Shown here one piece after another: positions 1 through 7,211 of a stretch of DNA of 51,563 bases. The translations under genes and the position numbers were made by a program. The notes beneath the pieces are model-generated. The model ran no database searches. It worked only from the letters and a program-made list of their open reading frames with translations, and was not told the origin of the DNA. The number at the start of each line of letters is the position of its first letter. Position 1 is the stretch's first letter. The DNA comes from a virus, in IMG/VR virus record IMGVR_UViG_3300017771_002609, positions 1 to 51,563 of that record, one strand, 5' to 3'.

Positions 1-100
1 AAGGGCCGTTTGTAAGTTTAGGGTCATCTCGTTTTAAATGTTCTATGACTAAATCTAAATCTTCACGACTCACATTATTTTTCATTAAAGGGTGCATCAT
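1..100 (-). CDS. DegT/DnrJ-type sugar aminotransferase, N-terminal fragment
   Basis: This gene starts on the minus strand at ATG 100 (a second ATG is at 97) and runs off the left edge after about 33 codons. The ATGA overlap with the stop of the GHMP kinase gene and an AAGGAAG Shine-Dalgarno sequence support the start. The visible protein begins MMHPLMKNNVSREDLDLVIE and continues to a KLTNGP motif. This resembles the N-terminus of PLP-dependent DegT/DnrJ/EryC1 enzymes, which aminate or dehydrate nucleotide-linked keto sugars. The catalytic lysine and PLP-binding regions lie outside the window, so substrate and activity cannot be judged. Its position at the end of a sugar cassette fits a role in making an unusual surface sugar. 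Confidence 0.55.
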   Translation of the reverse strand, partial: MMHPLMKNNVSREDLDLVIEHLKRDDPKLTNGP

Positions 101-1071
101 ATAATTTCACTTCCTTTTGTATTTAATTTAAAAGGTACCCACACTTTAATATTTTTCATTTCTTTTTTAAAGTTCTCTTGTTTTTCTGGTGGCACAACAA
201 ACATAAAGAAACCACCGCCACCTGCACCCATTAGTTTGCCACCTAATGAACCATTTAGTTCTGAATAATGTATGATATTATCTAATTTTTCATTTGTTAA
301 ATCATCAGTAAGATTTTTTTTGAATGACCATGTAGCCTTAATCATATCTGCAATTTTTTCAATAGAATCTTCTCTTTCTATTCTGTCTATTGCTATTTTA
401 GTAATACCTATAATATCTTCAAGAATAATTTTATTTTTTTCAAAATTTTCTATTTGTTTTCTGGCTTGTATACCTGAAAATCTACTTTTACCAGTAAAAC
501 CTAAGAGTATATGATTTTCTAATTGTTTTATAAATTCATCAGATACATTAACAGGTTCTACTTCCCAATCTCTACCAAATCCAGCCGTGATTTTATTTAA
601 ACCACCATATGCAGCTGCTATCTGGTCTTGTATGCCAACAGATTCGCCATTTAAAAACTGTTCAACATAAATTGCCTTTTGAGCTAAATCTTTTTTTGAT
701 AGTTGTATGCCTTTTAATCGAAACAAGGCGTTAATTAAACCTACTGTAAAAGATGAACTAGAACCGACACCAGAGTTTGCTGGTATCTCACCATCATGGG
801 TGATTGATAAACCCTCTTCTATATTCATATACTTTAAAATATTTCTCACAGATGGGTGGTCAATATCATCTATATCATTTACCATTTCTATTCTTGAATA
901 TGCAATTCTATGTTTATAACTAAAATAGTTAGGTAAATACTTCACACTTAGATAACAATGATTATCTATTGCAGCTGTAATAATGTGAGATTTATTTGAA
1001 GAGTACCATTCCGGATAGTCAGTACCACCGCCAAACAAAGAGAGGCGGTATGGTGTTTTTGATATAATCAT
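97..1071 (-). CDS. hddA: GHMP-family sugar kinase, heptose-7-phosphate kinase-like
   Basis: A 324-residue GHMP kinase. The N-terminal FGGGTDYP motif (residues 13-20), the phosphate-binding loop PANSGVGSSSSF (97-108), the GIQDQIAAAYGG segment (about 146-157) and a C-terminal KLMGAGGGGFFMF motif are all present and correctly ordered. These are typical of D-glycero-D-manno-heptose 7-phosphate kinase (HddA), which phosphorylates heptose-7-phosphate at C1 on the way to GDP-heptose; related fucose and other sugar kinases share them. Its ATG directly follows the stop of the transketolase C-terminal subunit (TAAATG), so the two are probably co-translated. Length is normal for the family and no key motif is missing. 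The kinase family is secure; the exact sugar is inferred. Confidence 0.8.
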   Translation of the reverse strand: MIISKTPYRLSLFGGGTDYPEWYSSNKSHIITAAIDNHCYLSVKYLPNYFSYKHRIAYSRIEMVNDIDDIDHPSVRNILKYMNIEEGLSITHDGEIPANSGVGSSSSFTVGLINALFRLKGIQLSKKDLAQKAIYVEQFLNGESVGIQDQIAAAYGGLNKITAGFGRDWEVEPVNVSDEFIKQLENHILLGFTGKSRFSGIQARKQIENFEKNKIILEDIIGITKIAIDRIEREDSIEKIADMIKATWSFKKNLTDDLTNEKLDNIIHYSELNGSLGGKLMGAGGGGFFMFVVPPEKQENFKKEMKNIKVWVPFKLNTKGSEII

Positions 1072-1992
1072 TTAAAACCTTTGAGATTGTAATATAATAT
1101 TTTCTTTAGATAAATCGTTTTTATTTAGTAAATATTCTCTACCACCATTTTCAAAAACATATGTTTCTGGTAAAGTAACAGATTTAATTTTAGGAAATAA
1201 ACCATTCTTACTTGTCCATTCCCAAACTGCTGATGATAATGCACCTGATGGTGTTTGTTCATCAACCACAACGATACCATCACACTTTGTTATCTGTTCT
1301 GTAAGTTCTATGTCAACAGGAAATGGCTTTGATTTTAGAATATCTGCAAAGGCAAAATTACTACTTGAATCTGAAATTTGTTTGCAGACATGAGCCATTT
1401 TACCATGAGAGATTAGAAGTTTAAAATCTTTCTCTCTAGGGTTGTGAACAAAGACATCTCTTACTTGACCAGTATGTGTATCACGTTCATCATATATGTC
1501 AGGTAGTTCATCTCTATCTAATCTAACATATGAAAATTCTGGATAGTCTAATAATCTTTTTGCGATATTATTTGCTGTAATAGCATCTGAAGCTGTGTAG
1601 ATATTAGAACCTACTATTGACCTTAAACAGGCATATTCTTCTGTAACATAATGTGTAGGTCCTGAATCACAATATCCTATACCTACACCAACTGATATAA
1701 GACATATTGGTAGATTCATAATACCAGGTCCACATTTAATTTGTTCTAAGGCTCTCATTGATAGAAAAGGTGCCATAGCATAACAAAATACTTTTTTACC
1801 TTCAAGTGCCAGACCTACAGCTACGTCTATCATGGCTTGTTCTGATATACCACAATGTATGAAATTATCTGGGTAATCTTTTCTTAAATCATCTAAAGCT
1901 GGCGCACCAAAATCGGCACTTAGAAAATAAATGCTTTTATCAAACTTTAAATTTTCTTTTATTCTTTCTATAAAGGCGTCACGCTGATACAT
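1072..1992 (-). CDS. Transketolase C-terminal subunit (pyrimidine and C-terminal domains)
   Basis: This is the second half of a split transketolase, about 306 residues from ATG 1992. An AAGGAG sequence lies 7 bases upstream of that ATG, which I prefer to the GTG at 2031. The protein carries the TPP pyrimidine-binding features CGISEQAMIDVAVGLALEGK and the following FCYAMAPFLSMRALEQIK segment, then a C-terminal domain with the VVVDEQTPSGALSSAVWEW motif. Such half-size subunits pair with an N-terminal subunit to move two-carbon ketol units. It overlaps the N-terminal subunit gene by 14 bases. Stand-alone pairs of this type are often found in surface-polysaccharide gene clusters, which fits the neighbours here. 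The donor and acceptor sugars are unknown. Confidence 0.82.
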   Translation of the reverse strand: MYQRDAFIERIKENLKFDKSIYFLSADFGAPALDDLRKDYPDNFIHCGISEQAMIDVAVGLALEGKKVFCYAMAPFLSMRALEQIKCGPGIMNLPICLISVGVGIGYCDSGPTHYVTEEYACLRSIVGSNIYTASDAITANNIAKRLLDYPEFSYVRLDRDELPDIYDERDTHTGQVRDVFVHNPREKDFKLLISHGKMAHVCKQISDSSSNFAFADILKSKPFPVDIELTEQITKCDGIVVVDEQTPSGALSSAVWEWTSKNGLFPKIKSVTLPETYVFENGGREYLLNKNDLSKENIILQSQRF

Positions 1993-2773
1993 TATTAATC
2001 TCCTTACGACATTGTTCAATTTCTTCTTCACTCATTTTATTCATGTAATGCCAATGAGGTTTATTCTCCATGAGAGAGAAACCTTTACCTTTCACGGTTC
2101 TTGATAAAATTATCTTTGTAGTATCTGATTTTTTATCTAAAGCATTTCTTAATTGACCGACATTATGACCATCAACGTCATGTATGTCAAAACCAAAACC
2201 TTCTAATTTATCTTTGATTGGTTCTAAACTAACACAATCTTTTGTTTCACCTAATATAATTAAATTATTGATGTCAATAAAGATTGTAAGATTTTTTGGC
2301 TTGTGATGTGAGGCAAATAACAAAGCTTCCCATGTAGAACCTTCGTATAGTTCACCTTCACTAATTACAACATAAACATTTTTAGTCCAATATTCTCTAT
2401 TCCTACAAGCGAATGACATACCAAGACCTACACCAACACCATGACCTAATGAACCAGAGGTAACGTCAATACCTGGTATTGATATGTTACCAAAAACTCT
2501 TAAACATGATTCAGTTGAACCCCAATTATCCCACTCTTTTTGTGGAATAATTCCTAACTTAGTAAGTATTGGGTAAAGTGTAACTGTTGCATGACCTTTA
2601 CTGATTAGAACCTTATCAAATTCTGGCCTTACATAACCACCATGATATAATGTGGTCGCAATCTCTACCATAGAGAAAGTAGAACCTGGATGGCCTTGAC
2701 CTACTTCTACAAATTTTTCAAATAATTCTTTTCTGTATTCATGGGCTAAATTTTGTAATTCACTATCATTCAT
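1979..2773 (-). CDS. Transketolase N-terminal subunit (TPP-binding)
   Basis: This is the N-terminal, thiamine-diphosphate-binding half of a transketolase, 264 residues from ATG 2773. A GGAG sequence just upstream supports this start; a TTG at 2785 would lie inside the end of the preceding gene. Visible family features are GQGHPGSTFSMVEI near the start, SKGHA, the GSLGHGVGVGLGMSFA block and the cofactor region SEGELYEGSTWEA followed by IFIDINN. The usual GDGE of the TPP motif reads SEGE, a small deviation from the classic pattern. The C-terminal subunit gene follows with overlap, so the two halves should form one enzyme. In bacteria such enzymes act in the pentose phosphate pathway or on nucleotide-linked sugars; the cassette favours the latter. 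Confidence 0.82.
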   Translation of the reverse strand: MNDSELQNLAHEYRKELFEKFVEVGQGHPGSTFSMVEIATTLYHGGYVRPEFDKVLISKGHATVTLYPILTKLGIIPQKEWDNWGSTESCLRVFGNISIPGIDVTSGSLGHGVGVGLGMSFACRNREYWTKNVYVVISEGELYEGSTWEALLFASHHKPKNLTIFIDINNLIILGETKDCVSLEPIKDKLEGFGFDIHDVDGHNVGQLRNALDKKSDTTKIILSRTVKGKGFSLMENKPHWHYMNKMSEEEIEQCRKEINNVSA

Positions 2774-2774
2774 A

Positions 2775-4274
2775 TCAATCTCCAAGTATCTTTCTTTTTA
2801 ATTTAATTTTTTCCATTTCAATCACATTGTTTTTTGATTCTACACCAAACTTCTTCTCTACTAAATCTAAAAAAGGTTTATGAGTAAAGTATTTGTGCCA
2901 TGCTTCATCTCTAAACTTTAAAACTTCTGCACCAGTTAAATGTTTAGTACGCAATGGTTTACAGTCATAAGATAAAAAAGCATACTCTTCATATCTTTTA
3001 GGTATATCCCACTTTTGTTGTCTAGCATATAAATGTAAAGGACTACCTGGCAAAGCCATAGCTGCATAAAAGTTTGCGTGTTCTGTATTTAACTCAAGAG
3101 CTAAATCTAAAGTTTCTTGCATATTATCATAGTTCTCTTCTGGAAAACCAAACATATAATTACCAAGAATGTTTATACCGGCATCTTTTATATTCTTTAC
3201 TACATCACGAATATTTACTTGTTTAAATCTACCCTTATCAATCTCTAATCTAACTTGTTGATTACCTGCTTCTATACCAAGACACAGCCAATTGACACCT
3301 GCCTTTTTAAAAAGTTCAAGTTGGTCTTTTCTTACAGAGTCAACTCTTGCATATGCCCAGAAATTAAACTTCATACCTCTTGCAACACAGCCTTCTAGTA
3401 TTGGTACATAATATTTTTTGTTTAGAAAAAACATCTCATCTGTAATTCTACAAGTTCTTACACCTTGGTCATAAAGATATTCTAATTCATTAAGTATAAG
3501 TTCTGGACTCCAGAATCTCATACCTTTTGAGTCAACTGATGTTATATCATAATCATGTGATGTTCTGTTTACAATATTAATCATACAGAAGTTACAACCA
3601 AAAGAACAACCTAAAGAAGTGTATAAGGCTGCAAATGGTGTTCTATTTTCATGTGAAAAATTTGAGTGCCAAAAATGTGCTCTGTATTTTTTTAAGTCAA
3701 TTAAATCCCAAGCATAGCCAGGCATTACTTCATCTAAATCTTTTGTCTTTACTATCTCACCACGTTCTGTTGGTTTTATTAAACCACGGTCATTATACCA
3801 CATACCTGGTACTTTGTCTAAGTCATTTTCTAAATTTGTTTCTAATAGTGATAGTAAACCATAAACACCTTCATTAATAAATGCAAAGTCACAGTAGTCC
3901 TGTGATGCAACCTCATTTGGTAAAGCTGAAGTGTGTGAACCTATAAAAGCAGTTTTTAAATTTGGGTGACTTAGTTTGAGTTGTCTTGCAAGTGTCGAGG
4001 CACCAATCATCATTGTAGTGCCTGAATTTGGATTTTGTCCATATAAAACAAATACAACTAATTTTGGTTTATATGATTCTATTTCATCAGCAGCTTCTTC
4101 GTCTGGTTTATAATCAGCCTCATAGTCTAGTAATATGGGTTCATAATTTTTTTTGCGTACAGCATTAGCTAACAATAAAGCCCATGTAGGTGGTTCTATT
4201 GCCGAATGTGTTTTCGCTAAATCTTGATACGCCTTTTTACCAATAGATGGTATCACAAAACATACTTTATTCAT
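2775..4274 (-). CDS. B12-binding-type radical SAM protein
   Basis: A 499-residue protein with the layout of B12-dependent radical SAM enzymes. Residues about 1-150 form a Rossmann-like cobalamin-binding-type domain. The cluster motif LGCSFGCNFC then gives C213, C217 and C220 in CxxxCxxC spacing, and a TIM-barrel-like region follows with WLCLGIEAGNQ and NYMFGFPEE. Such enzymes use a 4Fe-4S cluster and S-adenosylmethionine to make radicals for methylation or rearrangement. The first ATG has an AGGAA Shine-Dalgarno sequence. The classic cobalamin DxHxxG motif is not clear (IGSHTSALP is the nearest), so B12 use is uncertain. The gene heads the sugar cassette, suggesting a sugar or surface-glycan substrate, but nothing fixes this. 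Confidence 0.8.
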   Translation of the reverse strand: MNKVCFVIPSIGKKAYQDLAKTHSAIEPPTWALLLANAVRKKNYEPILLDYEADYKPDEEAADEIESYKPKLVVFVLYGQNPNSGTTMMIGASTLARQLKLSHPNLKTAFIGSHTSALPNEVASQDYCDFAFINEGVYGLLSLLETNLENDLDKVPGMWYNDRGLIKPTERGEIVKTKDLDEVMPGYAWDLIDLKKYRAHFWHSNFSHENRTPFAALYTSLGCSFGCNFCMINIVNRTSHDYDITSVDSKGMRFWSPELILNELEYLYDQGVRTCRITDEMFFLNKKYYVPILEGCVARGMKFNFWAYARVDSVRKDQLELFKKAGVNWLCLGIEAGNQQVRLEIDKGRFKQVNIRDVVKNIKDAGINILGNYMFGFPEENYDNMQETLDLALELNTEHANFYAAMALPGSPLHLYARQQKWDIPKRYEEYAFLSYDCKPLRTKHLTGAEVLKFRDEAWHKYFTHKPFLDLVEKKFGVESKNNVIEMEKIKLKRKILGD

Positions 4275-4287
4275 AATTTCCTAATCT

Positions 4288-4680
4288 TTAATGTAACAAA
4301 TCACTTTTCTTTCTTGTCTGCTTATTTATATCTCCTCCATCAATCTCTTCCCACTCATCTTCAAACAAACTTTCTGTGGCATCTCTTATATCATCTTGAG
4401 CTTTCAATACTAAATCTTGATAGTATTCAGACATATCTTTTTTAGGTACAAGTATAGTTAAGACATTAGATGAATCAAATGTAGCCATATCTACGTCCAC
4501 CATCTCTACTGGTAACCATGGTACCATATACATCATTGGTCCTGATTTTGAATTAAATCTTTTGAAGATAACGTGCATAGGGTTTTCTAGTGTTACCTTT
4601 TTAGTTTTTTTATTTTCTGAAAAGAGTGCAATGATGTCCTCACCCGATTGCAACCTTATTATCTTTATCTGTTTTTCCAT
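4288..4680 (-). CDS. Small conserved phage protein, possible Sm-like fold
   Basis: A 130-residue protein whose first half (IIRLQSGEDIIALF, then LENPMHVIF, then PWLPVEMVDVDM) reads as the alternating strands of an Sm-like small beta barrel. The C-terminal 50 residues are acidic, then basic. Similar small proteins occur near recombination genes in marine T4-like phages, usually as hypothetical proteins. The ATG at 4680 lies inside the end of uvsW (overlap about 41 bases) with no clear Shine-Dalgarno sequence, so translation may be coupled to uvsW. An RNA-binding role would follow from the fold but is only inference. Confidence 0.6.
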   Translation of the reverse strand: MEKQIKIIRLQSGEDIIALFSENKKTKKVTLENPMHVIFKRFNSKSGPMMYMVPWLPVEMVDVDMATFDSSNVLTILVPKKDMSEYYQDLVLKAQDDIRDATESLFEDEWEEIDGGDINKQTRKKSDLLH

Positions 4681-6139
4681 TTGTTAGCTCTATGTTGTAA
4701 AATTTATAATTGAATTTCTCCTCATCATATATTTTACACCTTTCTATGAAATGTTTAATCGTGTAGTTTGCAAATTTACCTACACGAAAATCGTCTACAA
4801 TATCGAAAAGTACAGCAGTTTCTTTATTATTTCCTTTTCTAAGGCCTCGCCCAATTGATTGTAGATTTCTGATTCTTGATTTTGTTGGCGAAGCAAAAAC
4901 TATGTTATGAAGATTAGTAATATTAACACCGGTACTGAAAGTACCATAGCTAGCCACAATAATCGCATCTTTCTCTCGTTCAACGATTCCTCGAATAGAC
5001 TCTCTAACTTCCGCATCTGTTCCTCCAAAAACGAAGAAAGCTTTCCTACCTCTTGTTTTATTCTCAATTGTTTCATATAATTTTTTCCCATGTTTTTCTA
5101 CAAATTGAAAGAGTATTAAAGTGTTGCCCTCTAAAGATAAAGCTAAGTTAGAAATAAAATTGTTTCTTGCCTGATTAGTAACAATATATTCTATTTCTTG
5201 ATTATAGTTCCATCTTCTGGCTTCTTGTCTTATCTGCTCTTCATATTTCAGTATAAGACATTTTATTTTAAAGCCTGCTAATTGTCCTTTCTCTATAAGT
5301 TCTGCTGTTGATGTGGCTTTATAAACAGGTCCAAAGAGTCCTTCTAAAACTAATCTGTGAGTTTGAGTACCATCTAAAGTACCTGTTGTTCCTATCCTAT
5401 ATTTAGAGTTAATACAACTCGACAATATAGTAGTTAAAGATTTAGCTTTAAATTGATGTGCTTCATCACCCATTACAAAATCAAACTGTTCAAAGTATTC
5501 TTTATCATTTTTATAAACAGATTGCCACGTTGTAATTGTTAAAAAGTTATTTGTATGTTTTTCTTTACCAGAATACTGGCGGTGACAATACTTATCAGAG
5601 TCAAAGCCGTATGATTGAAAATCTGTATACATTTGTTCTACTAAAGATGTTGTTGGTACAATCAATAAACCTTTTTGATATTCTAACTTCAACAAGTATC
5701 TAACTATCATATAAATGATAAGAGATTTGCCTGATGCAGTAGGTGATAACAACAATCTTTTTTTGTTACGAATACATTGAACAAATGATTGTAATTGATA
5801 ATCTCTAGGTTCAAAAGGCAAATCTAGTGTTTTTATGAACTCAACTGCCTCAACTAGACTTATTGAATGTGTTATGTTAACATCTGGAGATATATCAAGC
5901 TTATATTCTCGTTCATTACAAAATTTTTTTATGTATGGTACTAGACCTGCATATATTGTTTTGTATCTTGAGTTGAATAAGCGGATTTTTCCATCCCATA
6001 ATCTCGACTTGTAGGCCGGCATAAAACGATAACCAGGAACGAAAAAAGTAAAATAATTAGATAGTTCCACCGCATAATGGTCTTCACACTCCACTTGTAA
6101 ATACGCTTCATTTAATTTATGTAATATAATATCAGACAC
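4640..6139 (-). CDS. uvsW: UvsW-like recombination DNA/RNA helicase
   Basis: A superfamily 2 helicase of about 499 residues, close to the T4 UvsW length. The N-terminal domain has the WDGKIRLFN segment seen in UvsW. Then come Walker A (SPTASGKSLI), motif II as DEAH (MGDEAHQFKAKS), GTTGTLDG, the later VASYGTFSTGVNI motif and the QSIGRGLRKG arginine-finger region. UvsW unwinds branched intermediates and R-loops during the switch from origin to recombination-dependent replication. I place the start at GTG 6139, overlapping the uvsY stop by 8 bases; TTG 6163 in the same frame is an alternative. It follows uvsY, as partners in the same recombination pathway. Confidence 0.9.
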   Translation of the reverse strand: MSDIILHKLNEAYLQVECEDHYAVELSNYFTFFVPGYRFMPAYKSRLWDGKIRLFNSRYKTIYAGLVPYIKKFCNEREYKLDISPDVNITHSISLVEAVEFIKTLDLPFEPRDYQLQSFVQCIRNKKRLLLSPTASGKSLIIYMIVRYLLKLEYQKGLLIVPTTSLVEQMYTDFQSYGFDSDKYCHRQYSGKEKHTNNFLTITTWQSVYKNDKEYFEQFDFVMGDEAHQFKAKSLTTILSSCINSKYRIGTTGTLDGTQTHRLVLEGLFGPVYKATSTAELIEKGQLAGFKIKCLILKYEEQIRQEARRWNYNQEIEYIVTNQARNNFISNLALSLEGNTLILFQFVEKHGKKLYETIENKTRGRKAFFVFGGTDAEVRESIRGIVEREKDAIIVASYGTFSTGVNITNLHNIVFASPTKSRIRNLQSIGRGLRKGNNKETAVLFDIVDDFRVGKFANYTIKHFIERCKIYDEEKFNYKFYNIELTNGKTDKDNKVAIG

Positions 6140-6566
6140 CTTGTATAAACTTCTCCCAATCAATCAATGATCTAAGTTGGTACGTTCTACTATTCAATTC
6201 TTTTAAAATACCTGTACATAGTTCAACAATTTCTTGGTGCATTGTCCTACTAATTACAAGTTTATTTAAATCATCATCACTCTCTAGGTATGTATTCAAC
6301 TCGGATTTGAGTACATACGGAAATGGTTCCCAGCCCCTCTCTTTTAATTCTTCTTCATCTAATTTACCTGTATAATACTCCCATTTCAATCTTCTCATTT
6401 TCACATACTTTATATCGGCACTCTTAGCCAATAATCTATGCTTTGAAAGTATAGCTAAATATTTGCTGTGTAGTTTGGGTACATTGGTAAGTTCTTTGCC
6501 TGGTTCTGTTCGGTCAATTTCACTATCTTTTTCCCACATTTGTAATACTTGTTCAGCTGCGTTCAT
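6132..6566 (-). CDS. uvsY: UvsY-like recombination mediator
   Basis: A 144-residue protein matching T4 UvsY (137 aa) in length, place and C-terminal pattern: CTGILKELNSRTYQLRSLID here resembles the T4 segment with a small-residue turn, a basic patch and an amphipathic helix. UvsY loads the UvsX recombinase onto single-stranded DNA covered by gp32. ATG 6566 has a strong AGGAGG sequence 6 bases upstream and is preferred over GTG 6593. The segment LKWEYYTGKLDEEEL resembles the YYSG region of T4 UvsY. It is followed by uvsW with overlap, and a sigma70-like promoter lies just upstream, unlike the flanking late genes. Confidence 0.85.
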   Translation of the reverse strand: MNAAEQVLQMWEKDSEIDRTEPGKELTNVPKLHSKYLAILSKHRLLAKSADIKYVKMRRLKWEYYTGKLDEEELKERGWEPFPYVLKSELNTYLESDDDLNKLVISRTMHQEIVELCTGILKELNSRTYQLRSLIDWEKFIQGV

Positions 6567-6584
6567 AATATTCCTCCTCTTAGG

Positions 6585-6613
6585 AGTATACACTAATTTT
6601 TAAAATTTTTCAA
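6585..6613 (-). promoter_or_regulatory. Sigma70-like promoter for uvsY-uvsW
   Basis: On the minus strand a TTGAAA (-35) at 6613-6608 and a TATACT (-10) at 6590-6585 are separated by exactly 17 bases, one mismatch each from consensus. The predicted start falls near 6578, at the edge of the uvsY Shine-Dalgarno sequence, giving a leader of about 12 bases. This would allow transcription by unmodified host RNA polymerase, fitting earlier expression of recombination genes. It overlaps the end of gene 3. Confidence 0.55.
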
Positions 6614-7130
6614 CATTATAATAGGCAAATCTAAACGTGGCGTCTGCGGTCAAAATTTCATCTGGACTATCGGCAGAGTTTACCACAAAAGTAGATAGGG
6701 TTGTTGGGAAAACATCTTTGAATAAAAATCTAAATTTAGCATTGTTTGCCGAGGTAAACAGAGTCATTGAACAATCGCAGAATTGTGGAAAATTAGGTCT
6801 ATCGGCAAATTTGTTTAATTTAGGTAATCTTCTATAATCTTCATAACTTTCTGGAAAAGTCATAGCACGAAGCCAATCATGTATCTCTAGCCAACCTTTC
6901 ATATCTTCATCAATTAAGAAAGTTATGTTTAATAAGTCATAGATTGGTTTTTCACCTGGCCCAAACAGGTCTACAAATGGTGTATTGAATACTGTTTCAC
7001 CTAATGATAAACCAGGCACGGTTGCTGATTGACAAAAGTATTGTAAGTTTGGTGCTCTCGCCATGGAGAATATAAACTTATTAGGATGTAAAAAATTTGG
7101 ATTAGTTGGGTTCGTATCTGCAATTGACAT
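6600..7130 (-). CDS. gp3: Tail completion and sheath stabilizer protein gp3 (tail terminator)
   Basis: With the start at ATG 7130 the protein has 176 residues, the length of T4 gp3. The pattern matches the gp3/gp19-type tail tube fold: NKFIFSM, then SATVPGLSLGE, then a conserved core with FLIDEDMKGWLEIHDWL, and a final strand FAYYNVEKF. T4 gp3 has the equivalent FIVDEELKSWIGMYEWM and TYFQVEK segments. gp3 caps the head-proximal end of the tail tube and stabilises the sheath. A TTG at 7163 would start inside the terminator U-tract and is rejected. There is no Shine-Dalgarno sequence, and a CATAAATA octamer ends 5 bases before the ATG, so a leaderless late transcript is possible. A second tail tube paralogue is an alternative call. 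Confidence 0.75.
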   Translation of the reverse strand: MSIADTNPTNPNFLHPNKFIFSMARAPNLQYFCQSATVPGLSLGETVFNTPFVDLFGPGEKPIYDLLNITFLIDEDMKGWLEIHDWLRAMTFPESYEDYRRLPKLNKFADRPNFPQFCDCSMTLFTSANNAKFRFLFKDVFPTTLSTFVVNSADSPDEILTADATFRFAYYNVEKF

Positions 7131-7135
7131 AATTG

Positions 7136-7143
7136 TATTTATG
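7136..7143 (-). promoter_or_regulatory. Late promoter-like octamer before gene 3
   Basis: CATAAATA on the minus strand, one base from the T4 late consensus TATAAATA. With T4 spacing, transcription would begin at the A of the gene 3 ATG (7130), giving a leaderless message. Confidence 0.5.
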
Positions 7144-7161
7144 CTAAACGGAAACGGAGAC

Positions 7162-7190
7162 AAAAAAAGAGGCCCCTTGTGGGGGCCTCT
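7162..7190 (-). terminator. Intrinsic terminator after the major capsid gene
   Basis: On the minus strand a 9-bp GC-rich stem (AGAGGCCCC with GGGGCCTCT; arms 7190-7182 and 7176-7168) with a 5-base loop is followed by a run of Ts to 7162. It lies 22 bases beyond the gene 23 stop and is the clearest Rho-independent terminator in the window. It separates the abundant capsid message from gene 3 and the recombination genes. Confidence 0.92.
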
Positions 7191-7211
7191 AGGCGGGGTG
7201 TAACTCTTAGA

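Noticed and set aside
1-4274. The sugar cassette as a host (bacterial) fragment or prophage junction
   Set aside because: It continues in the same direction with the same spacing and AT-rich composition as the phage genes, with no integrase, tRNA or attachment-site repeat at the boundary with uvsW and the Sm-like gene.
6600-7130. gp54 or a second tail tube protein as the identity of the gene 3 product
   Set aside because: Length (176 aa), the FLIDEDMKGWLEIHDWL segment and place between gene 23 and uvsY fit gp3 better; kept only as an alternative.
7131-7163. TTG start for gene 3 at 7163
   Set aside because: It lies in the U-tract of the terminator and has no ribosome-binding site; ATG 7130 gives a protein of the T4 gp3 length.
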